A stretch of 64,000 nt of DNA from positions 410,602 through 474,601 of the forward strand of contig NZ_JARXVE010000005.1 in assembly GCF_029893345.1 (NCBI RefSeq), written 5' to 3'. Under the pieces are notes generated by a model. That model saw only the letters and a list, made by a program, of their open reading frames with translations. It ran no database searches and was not told where the DNA came from. The stretch comes from Mycolicibacterium frederiksbergense (lineage in GTDB: Bacteria; Actinomycetota; Actinomycetes; Mycobacteriales; Mycobacteriaceae). How positions within the stretch are numbered: the stretch's first letter is position 1; each line of letters opens with the position of its first letter. Positions 1 through 8,891 of the stretch are shown one piece after another. The position numbers and the translations under genes were made by a program.

Positions 1-560
1 TTGATCCCGGCGCCGGAACTGACCACGACCGAGAGCACCTGATTGACCGCCTGGCCGGAGATCCGCGTCGACACCGCATTGAGCACCTGGTCGATCGCGG
101 TGCGGCCGATGTTGGACGAGATGTAGTTGTTGGCGTCGTTGTAGACCGCGTTCAGGCTGGCCTGCTTGGGTTTGCCGGTCAGCGGTGATGCGATCGCCTC
201 GCTGAAATCGGGCGGGAGCTCGAGCATGAAGTAGTACTTGCCGTGGTCGACGCCCTTGCGTGCCTCATCCTCATCGACGACATGCCAATCCAGGCTGGCA
301 TCGTCGGTCAGGCTCTTGGCGATCTCGGCGCCGGCATTCACCTGCTGTCCGGACACCACCGCGCCCCGGTCGGAATTGACCAGCGCCACCGGCATCTTGT
401 CGACCTGGCCGAATGGGTCCCAATACGCCCACAGGTACAGCGCGCCGTACACCAGCGGCAGCAGCATCAGCACCACGATCGACGCCCGGGTCATCCGGCT
501 ACGGCCGAACCGTTTGATTTCCGAGCCCCAAGAAAGGCCAGCGAGTCCTCCCGACATCAT
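1..560 (-). CDS. YhgE/Pip-type membrane protein, N-terminal part (runs off the window)
   Basis: The visible part is about 186 residues from the N terminus; the gene continues beyond base 1. After a short basic start there is one membrane segment at roughly residues 24-46 (LLPLVYGALYLWAYW), followed by an extracytoplasmic domain of the kind found in YhgE/Pip phage-infection-protein homologues, which are ABC-2-like exporters. Typical phrases are VALVNSDRGA and VYNDANNYISSNIG. The start is the first ATG of an ATGATG, preceded by GGAAAGGA. It overlaps the stop of the upstream ATPase-like gene by 4 bases (ATGA), so the two are translationally coupled and probably form one transporter-like unit. 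Family assignment is good; the substrate is unknown. Confidence 0.8.
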   Translation of the reverse strand, partial: MMSGGLAGLSWGSEIKRFGRSRMTRASIVVLMLLPLVYGALYLWAYWDPFGQVDKMPVALVNSDRGAVVSGQQVNAGAEIAKSLTDDASLDWHVVDEDEARKGVDHGKYYFMLELPPDFSEAIASPLTGKPKQASLNAVYNDANNYISSNIGRTAIDQVLNAVSTRISGQAVNQVLSVVVSSGAGI

Positions 561-1282
561 GATTCCTTTCCGGTCAGGATGCGGTGATCGTGCAGATCGT
601 GGTCGGGCGCTTCGATACCGAGCGGATTGGTCACCCCGACGACCACGGTGCGTTGCGTCGCGATGGCACCGAGCCGTTCGACCGCGACCGCCCGCCGCGA
701 GTTGTCCCGCACCTGCTCGAGGTCACCGACCACCAGGATCGGGCGATTCGAGAACAGCGCCAAGGTGACCCGCAGCAGGAACAGGTCCAGGTCGGACAGT
801 TCGCTGATGTAAGCCTCGGCCGCGGGCGGGGCCAGCTCGCCGAACACCTCGCCCAGTGCGGCCTCGCCGGCGTCCTGCGGCACCCGCGAGTACCACGGGG
901 CCAGCCAGCGGCGCTGCTCGGCGAGCACGGTCTGCACCGTCACCGAGTCCTCCAGCTCATCGATGTCGGCGAAGGCCGCGATCGCGCAGTGCTTGCGGAT
1001 CGCCCGGGGCTGGGTCTGGCCGCACACGTTCACGGTGCCGTGGGTGGGCTTGAGCCGTCCGGCCAGCGTCAACAGCAGCGCGGTCTGGCCCCATCCCCCG
1101 GGCATCTGAATGGCATGAAAACCCGCAGCCAAGGCCAGGTCGATGCCACTGAACAGCGGGCCGTGCTCGCCGTCCACACCCAGTCCGGTCGCCGTGATCA
1201 GCGCCGGGACCGGCCCGTTTTCGGTGTCGGTGTCGTCCTCGTCTGCCATTTCCAACCACTTTCGATACTCGTCGGTATCCAT
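557..1282 (-). CDS. Degenerate ABC-type ATPase-like protein, partner of the YhgE/Pip protein
   Basis: The 241 residues have the layout of an ABC transporter ATPase, but key residues are changed. The Walker A position reads PGGWGQT (about residues 61-67), with Gln in place of the essential Lys. The signature region is LSDLD rather than LSGGQ. The Walker B-like strand is ILVVGDLEQ, and no clear switch His is present. The fold is therefore probably kept while ATP hydrolysis is doubtful. It lies directly upstream of, and overlaps, the YhgE/Pip gene. The ATG at 1282 would be near-leaderless and would place one operator palindrome inside the reading frame; the in-frame ATG at 1249 is an alternative. 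Divergent from a TetR gene that may control it. Confidence 0.7.
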   Translation of the reverse strand: MDTDEYRKWLEMADEDDTDTENGPVPALITATGLGVDGEHGPLFSGIDLALAAGFHAIQMPGGWGQTALLLTLAGRLKPTHGTVNVCGQTQPRAIRKHCAIAAFADIDELEDSVTVQTVLAEQRRWLAPWYSRVPQDAGEAALGEVFGELAPPAAEAYISELSDLDLFLLRVTLALFSNRPILVVGDLEQVRDNSRRAVAVERLGAIATQRTVVVGVTNPLGIEAPDHDLHDHRILTGKES

Positions 1283-1299
1283 ACGATACTAGCGAGTAT
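1264..1299. promoter_or_regulatory. Two operator-like palindromes between the ATPase-like gene and tetR
   Basis: GATAC-N6-GTATC occupies 1264-1279 and ATACT-AGCG-AGTAT occupies 1286-1299. ATACTCG at 1265-1271 is also the reverse complement of CGAGTAT at 1293-1299. The sites sit between two divergent starts (1282 or 1249 on minus, 1310 on plus), the usual place for an autoregulating TetR operator. Assignment to this TetR is inferred. Confidence 0.55.
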
Positions 1300-1309
1300 T
1301 GTGTTGGCT

Positions 1310-1924
1310 ATGTCGTCTGTCAAACCTGCACGTACCCGCCCCACCCGCGACGAGGTTCGCAACCGGATCCTGGACGCGGCGCTCACGGTGTTTGCGGCCG
1401 AAGGGTTCGCCGGCGCCACCATCGACGCGATCGGTCAGGCCGCGGGCTTCACCAAGGGCGCGGTGTACTCCAACTTCGAATCCAAGGACGAGCTGTTCCT
1501 GGCCCTGCTCGACCGGCAGTTCGAGAGCCGTGGTGCTCTCCTCGCGACCGCATTCGACACCGGGCGCGGCGACACCGCGGCCACCGCCGAGGCGTTGAGC
1601 CGGTCAACCCTGGATTCGGTACACGAACAGAACGAGTACCACATCGTGCTGATCGAGTACTGGCTGCGCGCGGTGCGTGATCCCCAGCTCCGTGAGCGCC
1701 TCGTGGCACGCCGTCGCGCCGCCGCGGATCAGGCCTTGCACATCGTCGAACAGGCCGGCACGACACTGCCCAGTGGGCAATCGTCCGCACTCGCCCAACT
1801 GGTCGTCACCATCACCTCCGGCATCGCCATGGAAGAGGTGCTGCAACCCGGGAGCGTCGACAAGGACATGCTCACCCGGCTGATCACCGCGCTACTCGAA
1901 TCCGCCCCCACCCAAGGCGATTAG
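1310..1924 (+). CDS. TetR family transcriptional regulator
   Basis: A 204-residue protein with an N-terminal TetR helix-turn-helix: RNRILDAALTVFAAEGF, then TIDAIGQAAGFTKGAVYSNF at about residues 18-60. This is followed by an all-helical ligand and dimerisation domain, giving the normal family length. The ATG at 1310 is preferred; an in-frame GTG lies 9 bases upstream. It is divergent from the ATPase-like/YhgE pair across the palindromes at 1264-1299, so it most likely represses that export-like operon and itself. The ligand is unknown. Confidence 0.85.
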   Translation: MSSVKPARTRPTRDEVRNRILDAALTVFAAEGFAGATIDAIGQAAGFTKGAVYSNFESKDELFLALLDRQFESRGALLATAFDTGRGDTAATAEALSRSTLDSVHEQNEYHIVLIEYWLRAVRDPQLRERLVARRRAAADQALHIVEQAGTTLPSGQSSALAQLVVTITSGIAMEEVLQPGSVDKDMLTRLITALLESAPTQGD

Positions 1925-1928
1925 ACGG

Positions 1929-2588
1929 TCAGGCCAGCTTCTTGTACACCGGCAGCCCGCCGGTCGCCTCGAAAACCACCCGCTTGCCGATCTCGACCGC
2001 ATGATCGGCGAACCGCTCGTAGTACCGGCCCAACAGTGCGACATCGACCGCCGAGCACACCCCGTCATGCCAATTGCGGTCCAACAGCAGCGTGAACAGA
2101 TGACGGTGCTCGATGTCGACGGCGTCGTCCTCGTCTCGCAGTCGCGCGGCGGCATCCGGGTCGCGCGACAACAGCACCTCCTGTGCGGTGCGTGCCAACT
2201 GCACCGACTGGGCCCCCATCTCGGCGAAGCTGGCACGTACCTCGTCCGGCACGGCGCACTCGGGATGACGCAACCGGGCGACGCTGGCGACATGCACGGC
2301 AAGCGCACCCATCCGGTCGACATCGGCGGCGATGTGCATGGAAGCAACCACCAGGCGCAGTTCGCTGGCCACCGGCTGCTGCAAGACCAGCAACCGAAAC
2401 GCCGCCTCCTCGATCCTACGGTTGCGATCGGCGATGCACTCGTGATCGTCGATGACCTCCTCGGCCAGCGACAGATCGCACTCGAGCAGGGCCCGGGTGG
2501 CGCGCTCCATCGCACTGACCGCCAGGCCGCACATCTCAGCGAGCTGACCGCTCAGGGCCGCCAACTCGTCGCGGAACGCCTCGCGCAT
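1929..2588 (-). CDS. phoU: PhoU/PhoY phosphate-signalling regulator
   Basis: 219 residues made of two PhoU three-helix repeats, with the family's metal-binding-type motifs: IEEAAFRLLVLQQPVASELR in the first repeat and YYERFADHAVEIGKRVVF in the second. PhoU proteins link the Pst phosphate transporter to the sensor kinase (SenX3/RegX3 in mycobacteria) and hold the phosphate-starvation response off when phosphate is sufficient. No pst gene is adjacent. It is convergent with the TetR gene, only 4 bases apart. It corresponds to the PhoY proteins of M. tuberculosis; which paralogue cannot be decided here. Confidence 0.9.
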   Translation of the reverse strand: MREAFRDELAALSGQLAEMCGLAVSAMERATRALLECDLSLAEEVIDDHECIADRNRRIEEAAFRLLVLQQPVASELRLVVASMHIAADVDRMGALAVHVASVARLRHPECAVPDEVRASFAEMGAQSVQLARTAQEVLLSRDPDAAARLRDEDDAVDIEHRHLFTLLLDRNWHDGVCSAVDVALLGRYYERFADHAVEIGKRVVFEATGGLPVYKKLA

Positions 2589-2657
2589 CGTCCTCGCTCC
2601 TTCCGGCCAGACCTCGCTGCTCTGGACGGAGGTTAGGTACCCGGAACCCGACGGGTC

Positions 2658-4409
2658 CTAACCGCCCGAGCTGACCGGCTCGATCGGCAGCCTCCGTAAC
2701 CCAGCCGGCGCTTCGGCCGGGACGACGGGATGCTCCGGCGCAATCGGCGCCAGCCGGCGATACGGCTCGCCCTGCGCCGGACGCTGGTCGTCCTGGCCCT
2801 TGTTCGGCCACAGCGAGGCCGCCCGCTCAGCCTGGGCCGTAATCGAAAGGGACGGGTTCACACCGAGATTCGCCGAGATCGCGGCGCCGTCCATGACGTA
2901 CAGGGTCGGATAGTTGTACACCCGCTGGTATGGGTCGATGACACCGTGTTCGGCGTCCGCACCGATCGCGGCACCACCGAGGAAGTGCGCGGTCAGCGGG
3001 ATGTTGAACAGTTCGCCCCAAGTGCCGCCCGCGACGCCGTCGATCTTCGCGGCCATCCGCCGGGTCACCTCGTTGCCCACCGGGATCCAGGTCGGGTTGG
3101 GTTCACCATGGCCCTGCTTGGACGACAAGATCCGCCGGCCACCCGGCCCGCGTTTGGTGAAGGTGGTGATCGAGTTGTCCAGGTGCTGCATCACCAGGGC
3201 GATGACGGTGCGTTCGCTCCAGTGCTTCGGATTGAGCAGGCGGAACAGCAGCGCCGGGCGCTCACGGCTCTGGTTCAGGAACTGGCGCCACCGCGGCACA
3301 TCGGTGCCGCCGGAGCCTGCGCCGTCGGTCATCAGCGTCTGCAACAGCCCCATCGCGTTGGAGCCCTTGCCGTAACGCACCGGCTCGATGTGGGTGTCAG
3401 CGGTCGGATGAATCGACGACGTGATGGCCACACCGTGGGTGAGATCGAGATCCGGTGACACCGTGAGGGTCTGGGCCCCGACGATCGACTCGGAGTTGGT
3501 CCGGGTCAGCACGCCGAGTTTGGCCGACAGCCTGGCGAGCTTTCCGGTGTCGCGCACCTTGAACAGCAGCTTCTGGGTGTTGTACGTCCCGGCCGCCAGG
3601 ATCAGGTGCGTCGCGGTGAACGTCTTGCGGTGGCGGCGCAATTTGCTTCCGGTGCGCACCGTGGTGACCTCCCACAGGCCATCGGCGCGCTGCTCGAAAC
3701 TGGTCACGGTGGTCATCGGATGCACTTGCGCCCCGGCCGATTCCGCCAGGCCGAGGTAGTTCTTGACGAGCGTGTTCTTGGCGCCGTGCCGGCAGCCGGT
3801 CATGCACTCGCCGCATTCGATGCACCCGGTGCGGGCCGGGCCGACCCCGCCGAAGAATGGATCCGGCACGGTCTTGCCCGGGGTCATCTCGCCGTCGGGA
3901 CCGAAGAACACCCCGACCGGCGTGGCGACGAAGGTATCGCCGCAGCCCATGTCGTCGGCGACCTCTTTGACGATGCGGTCCGCGTCGGTGAAGGTCGGGT
4001 TCTTCACCACGCCGAGCATGCGCTGGGCCTGGTCGTAATGCGGCATCAACTCGGCGCGCCAGTCGGTGATGTCTTTCCACTGCGGATCGTTGAAGAACGG
4101 CGACGGGGGCACATAGAGGGTGTTGGCGTAATTCAGCGAGCCACCACCCACGCCCGCGCCGGCCAGGATCATTACATTGCGCAGCAGGTGGATGCGTTGG
4201 ATGCCATACATGCCCAACTGCGGTGCCCACAGGAACTTGCGCAGATCCCACGATGTCTTGGCGAAGTCCGCGTCGGCGAACCGCTGACCGGCTTCGAGTA
4301 CGCCGACGCGATAGCCCTTCTCGGTGAGCCGCAGCGCGCTGACGCTGCCACCAAACCCCGAACCGATCACCAGGACGTCGTGGTGCGAGTTCGAGTAGTC
4401 AGTCCGCAT
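2658..4409 (-). CDS. choD: GMC-family oxidoreductase, cholesterol oxidase-like ChoD
   Basis: 583 residues, close to the ChoD length. The N-terminal FAD-binding Rossmann motif GSGFGG is at residues 16-21, followed by the ELEAG-like strand (VLEAG). A cysteine cluster CIECGECMTGC follows at about 187-197, then AKNTLVKNYL. The C-terminal GMC flavin and substrate region includes VMDGAAISANLGVNPSLS. ChoD oxidises 3-beta-hydroxysteroids in vitro, although its role in mycobacterial cholesterol breakdown is disputed. Synteny with guaB3-guaB2 matches M. tuberculosis Rv3409c-Rv3411c. A perfect palindrome lies two bases upstream of the ATG, so expression is probably under a dedicated repressor. Confidence 0.85.
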   Translation of the reverse strand: MRTDYSNSHHDVLVIGSGFGGSVSALRLTEKGYRVGVLEAGQRFADADFAKTSWDLRKFLWAPQLGMYGIQRIHLLRNVMILAGAGVGGGSLNYANTLYVPPSPFFNDPQWKDITDWRAELMPHYDQAQRMLGVVKNPTFTDADRIVKEVADDMGCGDTFVATPVGVFFGPDGEMTPGKTVPDPFFGGVGPARTGCIECGECMTGCRHGAKNTLVKNYLGLAESAGAQVHPMTTVTSFEQRADGLWEVTTVRTGSKLRRHRKTFTATHLILAAGTYNTQKLLFKVRDTGKLARLSAKLGVLTRTNSESIVGAQTLTVSPDLDLTHGVAITSSIHPTADTHIEPVRYGKGSNAMGLLQTLMTDGAGSGGTDVPRWRQFLNQSRERPALLFRLLNPKHWSERTVIALVMQHLDNSITTFTKRGPGGRRILSSKQGHGEPNPTWIPVGNEVTRRMAAKIDGVAGGTWGELFNIPLTAHFLGGAAIGADAEHGVIDPYQRVYNYPTLYVMDGAAISANLGVNPSLSITAQAERAASLWPNKGQDDQRPAQGEPYRRLAPIAPEHPVVPAEAPAGLRRLPIEPVSSGG

Positions 4410-4410
4410 G

Positions 4411-4434
4411 CTCTCAGTATGTACCTACTGAGAG
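4411..4434. promoter_or_regulatory. Perfect 9-6-9 palindrome upstream of choD
   Basis: CTCTCAGTA and TACTGAGAG are exact inverted repeats with a 6-base spacer, ending one base from the choD ATG. A second, overlapping palindrome TACCT-N6-AGGTA lies at 4422-4437. Its size and position suit a dimeric repressor blocking choD. It does not match the KstR consensus. The regulator is unknown. Confidence 0.55.
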
Positions 4435-4483
4435 GTAACTTTCTAGACAGGAAGCCCTAACTTGTAAAGAAGCCTCCTTCGGC

Positions 4484-4539
4484 GAGCAGACGCAGACTCG
4501 CATGAATCGCGCCTTTACAGTGCGAGTCTGTGTCTGCTC
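4484..4539. repeat. Hairpin repeat on the 5' side of the DUF559 gene
   Basis: The left arm GAGCAGACGCAGACTCGCA (4484-4502) pairs with the right arm 4521-4539 with a single mismatch over 19 bases and an 18-base loop. The identical 19-mer recurs at 5550-5568 on the other side of the gene. The core GCAGACTCG also occurs in the repeats at 22831 and 25244. Confidence 0.8.
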
Positions 4540-4630
4540 AGCGGATAGGAGTTATCCACAGCCTGAGGTCCATCCACAGTGGGCGCAAGTAGCGGAACTG
4601 ACCTGCGCGTGGACGGCGCAGTATTCGATC

Positions 4631-5533
4631 GTGACTGCAACGGCGGCGACGGCCCGAGCGCTGGCGCTTTTGGACGAGCTCGGCGGATTCGCCACCACGC
4701 AGCAGCTGCTGACCGTGATGACGCGTCAACAGCTGGACGTGCGGGTGCGCAACGGTGAGCTGATTCGCGTCTGGTACGGCGTATATGCCGCGTCGAAACC
4801 AGATCTGATCGGGCGACTTGCAGCGCTTGACCTGTACATGGACGGTGAGGCAGTGGCCTGCATGGGTACGGCCGCTGCACTCTACGGCTTCGACTTCGAG
4901 AACACGACGGCCATCCACGTGCTCGATCCAGGTGTGCGTATGCGCCCCACTGTCGGGCTGATGGTTCACCAACGGCTCGGCGCACCGCTGCGGCGGGTTG
5001 CCGGACGACTCGCAACGGCCCCGGCCTGGACCGCGATCGAGATCGCGCGGCAACTGCCGCGGCCCCGCGCACTCGCCACCCTCGACGGCGTACTTCATTC
5101 AATCCAGTGCAATCCCGCTGACCTGGACAAAGCAGTCCGCGAGCAGCATGGTCGGCGCGGCATTGTCGCGGTGCGAGAGCTCCTCCAATATGCCGACGGC
5201 CGTGCAGAATCCGCTATGGAGAGCGAGGCGCGGCTGGTCATGATCGACCACGGCCTGCCACTGCCCGAACTCCAATATGAAATCCATGGCCGTCATGGCG
5301 AGACATGGCGGGTCGATTACGCCTGGCCGGAGGCCCGGGTTGCCGCGGAATACGAAAGCCTCGATTGGCACGCCGGAGCCGTCAAGATGATCGACGACAA
5401 GACGCGATTCGCCGGCATCCAGGAGCAGGGATGGACCGTCATTCCAATCGTGGCCCACGATGTTCGCCGGTACCCGAGCCAGCTGGCTGACCGCATCGCG
5501 TATCACCTAGCTGCTGCGCAGCGGGCGGGTTGA
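4631..5533 (+). CDS. AbiEi-antitoxin-domain / DUF559 (Vsr-like nuclease fold) protein
   Basis: 300 residues from the GTG at 4631; upstream in-frame codons run through the hairpin, so a longer start is unlikely. The N terminus (about 1-60: ARALALLDELGGFATTQQLL, then IRVWYGVYA) matches the winged-helix AbiEi-antitoxin-like domain. The C terminus (about 195-295) matches DUF559, related to very-short-patch repair endonucleases. Candidate acidic residues are in ESEARL, VDYAW and AAEYES, the expected PD-(D/E)XK spacing. No AbiEii toxin is adjacent, so a simple toxin-antitoxin role is unlikely. The gene is framed by hairpins at 4484-4539 and 5548-5607. Function unknown. Confidence 0.75.
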   Translation: MTATAATARALALLDELGGFATTQQLLTVMTRQQLDVRVRNGELIRVWYGVYAASKPDLIGRLAALDLYMDGEAVACMGTAAALYGFDFENTTAIHVLDPGVRMRPTVGLMVHQRLGAPLRRVAGRLATAPAWTAIEIARQLPRPRALATLDGVLHSIQCNPADLDKAVREQHGRRGIVAVRELLQYADGRAESAMESEARLVMIDHGLPLPELQYEIHGRHGETWRVDYAWPEARVAAEYESLDWHAGAVKMIDDKTRFAGIQEQGWTVIPIVAHDVRRYPSQLADRIAYHLAAAQRAG

Positions 5534-5547
5534 GGCCGATTACCCCG

Positions 5548-5607
5548 CCGAGCAGACGCAGACTCGCACAAAACTCGCCGCGGTAATGCGATTCCCTGTC
5601 TGCTCGG
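5548..5607. repeat. Hairpin repeat on the 3' side of the DUF559 gene
   Basis: A left arm of 21 bases at 5548-5568 (containing the same 19-mer as 4484-4502) pairs 17/21 with the right arm 5587-5607 around an 18-base loop. It ends one base before the guaB3 stop codon, so it may also act as a two-way transcription terminator. Confidence 0.75.
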
Positions 5608-5608
5608 C

Positions 5609-6745
5609 TCAAGAGCCGACGGTCAGGCCGACCTTCTGAAACTCCTTGAGGTCGCAGTACCCGGCCTTGGCCATCGACCGGCGCAGGCCGCCGACCAGGT
5701 TCAGCGAACCGAACGGATCGTCGGACGGTCCGTTGAGCACCTGCTCAAGTCCGGGCCGCTCGCCGACCGCCACCTGCAGCAGGGCGCCGCGCGGCAACGA
5801 CGGGTGCGCGGCAGCCGACGGCCAGAACCAGCCGCCGCCCATCGCCTCGGCCGAGACGGCCAGCGGCGTGCCCAGCACCACCGCGTCGGCACCGCAGGCG
5901 ATGGCCTTGGCCAGGTCGCCGGACGAGTGGATGTCACCGTCGGCCAGCACATGCACGTAGCGACCGCCGGTCTCGTCGAGATACTCGCGACGGGCGGCGG
6001 CGGCATCGGCGATCGCGGTGGCCATCGGCACACTGATGCCGAGCACCTCGTCGCTGGTGGTGACCCCGGCCGTGGAGCCGTATCCCACGATGACCCCGGC
6101 CGCGCCGGTACGCATCAGGTGCAGCGCGGTGCGGTGGTCGAGGACCCCGCCGGCCACCACCGGCACATCAAGCTCGGAGATGAAGGTCTTCAGGTTGAGC
6201 GGCTCACCGTCGGAGGCGACGCGCTCGGCCGAGACGATGGTGCCCTGGATGACCAGCAGGTCGATCCCCGCGGCCACCAGCGTCGGCGTCAGCGCCTGAG
6301 CGTTCTGCGGGCTCACCCGCACCGCGGTGGTCACGCCGGCCTCACGAATCCGGGCCACCGCCGCGCCGAGCAGGTCGAGATCCAGCGGCGCGGCATGCAG
6401 CTGCTGCAGCAACCGGATCGCGGCCGAATCATCGGACGCGGTCGCCGCCACATCCAGGACCTGGGCGATCTTGGCCTCGACATCGGCATGCCGGCCGATC
6501 AGGCCCTCGCCGTTGAGCACGCCGAGCCCGCCGAGCCGGCCCATCTCGATGGCGAACTCCACCGACACCAGCGCATCGGTCGGGTGTGCGACGACCGGAA
6601 CCTCGAAACGGTAGGCGTCGAGCTGCCAGGTCGTGGACACATCCTTGGATGACCGGGTGCGCCGTGACGGCACGATCGTGATGTCATCGAGTTCGTAGGT
6701 GCGACGGGCGGTTCTGCCCATGCCGATTTCAACCATGTCACGCAT
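5609..6745 (-). CDS. guaB3: GuaB3 family IMP dehydrogenase-related protein
   Basis: 378 residues, the usual GuaB3 length. It forms a TIM barrel of the IMPDH/GMPR family without CBS domains: TYELDDITIVPSRRTRSSKDV near the start, VSVEFAIEMGRLGGLGVLN, and a C-terminal phosphate-binding stretch (VVAGGVLDHRTALHLMRTGA, CGADAVVLGTPLA). In mycobacteria it follows guaB2. Recent work in actinobacteria points to GMP reductase activity for this clade, so the old name IMP dehydrogenase may mislead; that is family knowledge, not visible here. It lies 42 bases after guaB2 on the same strand, so the two are probably co-transcribed. Confidence 0.9.
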   Translation of the reverse strand: MRDMVEIGMGRTARRTYELDDITIVPSRRTRSSKDVSTTWQLDAYRFEVPVVAHPTDALVSVEFAIEMGRLGGLGVLNGEGLIGRHADVEAKIAQVLDVAATASDDSAAIRLLQQLHAAPLDLDLLGAAVARIREAGVTTAVRVSPQNAQALTPTLVAAGIDLLVIQGTIVSAERVASDGEPLNLKTFISELDVPVVAGGVLDHRTALHLMRTGAAGVIVGYGSTAGVTTSDEVLGISVPMATAIADAAAARREYLDETGGRYVHVLADGDIHSSGDLAKAIACGADAVVLGTPLAVSAEAMGGGWFWPSAAAHPSLPRGALLQVAVGERPGLEQVLNGPSDDPFGSLNLVGGLRRSMAKAGYCDLKEFQKVGLTVGS

Positions 6746-6787
6746 TAAGGGACCCCTCTGTGCCTTTTCTGCTCGCGGGAACGCTCG

Positions 6788-8329
<1,542 letters not shown>

Positions 8330-8486
8330 GGGAGGGGCCTCCAGTGGCGGGCGTGGGGCTTATATTGCGATTCTATCGGCTCGCATATTGACAGTGATGT
8401 CGCCGCTCCTCGAACCTCCGGCGCACATCGGGACGCGCATTGTGACGGCTGGCGCGATACCTGTGGTGCTGCGTAGTGTGGGACCC

Positions 8487-8891
8487 GTGCGTGACCACCT
8501 CCCACCTGGTTTGCCGCCCGATCCGTTTGCCGACGATCCGTGCGACCCCTCGGCCGCACTGGAGGCGATCGAGCCGGGTCAGCCCCTGGACCCTCAGGAG
8601 CGAACGGCCGTCGAGGCGGACCTCGCCGATCTCGCGGTGTACGAGGCGTTGCTGGCGCACAAGGGAATCCGCGGCCTCGTGGTGTGCTGCGACGAATGCC
8701 AGCAGGACCACTACCACGACTGGGACATGCTGCGGGCGAACCTGCTACAGCTGCTCGTCGATGGCACAGTGCGCCCGCACGAGCCCGCATACGATCCTGA
8801 GCCCGACGCCTATGTGACGTGGGACTACTGCCGCGGTTACGCCGACGCGTCGCTCAACGAGGCCACGTCGGATACCGACGGCTACCGCTGA
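8487..8891 (+). CDS. DUF5319 family protein (Rv3412-like)
   Basis: 134 residues from the GTG at 8487; Rv3412 is of the same size and position. The protein is acidic and has a compact Cys/His cluster VVCCDECQQDHYHDW (about residues 71-85) that could bind a metal. The C terminus is rich in Asp, Tyr and Trp. No function is established. It is conserved beside guaB2 and the sigD/rsdA pair across mycobacteria. Its 3' end overlaps the rsdA 3' end by 10 bases, tail to tail, which could make the two transcripts interfere. Confidence 0.8.
   Translation: MRDHLPPGLPPDPFADDPCDPSAALEAIEPGQPLDPQERTAVEADLADLAVYEALLAHKGIRGLVVCCDECQQDHYHDWDMLRANLLQLLVDGTVRPHEPAYDPEPDAYVTWDYCRGYADASLNEATSDTDGYR

Noticed and set aside
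4631..5533. AbiE-type toxin-antitoxin system
   Set aside because: Only the AbiEi-like domain is present. No AbiEii nucleotidyltransferase toxin lies on either side, and the C-terminal domain is DUF559.
4484..5607. Two-repeat CRISPR-like array
   Set aside because: The repeats are about 1 kb apart, each is a hairpin with its own right arm, and a coding gene lies between them.
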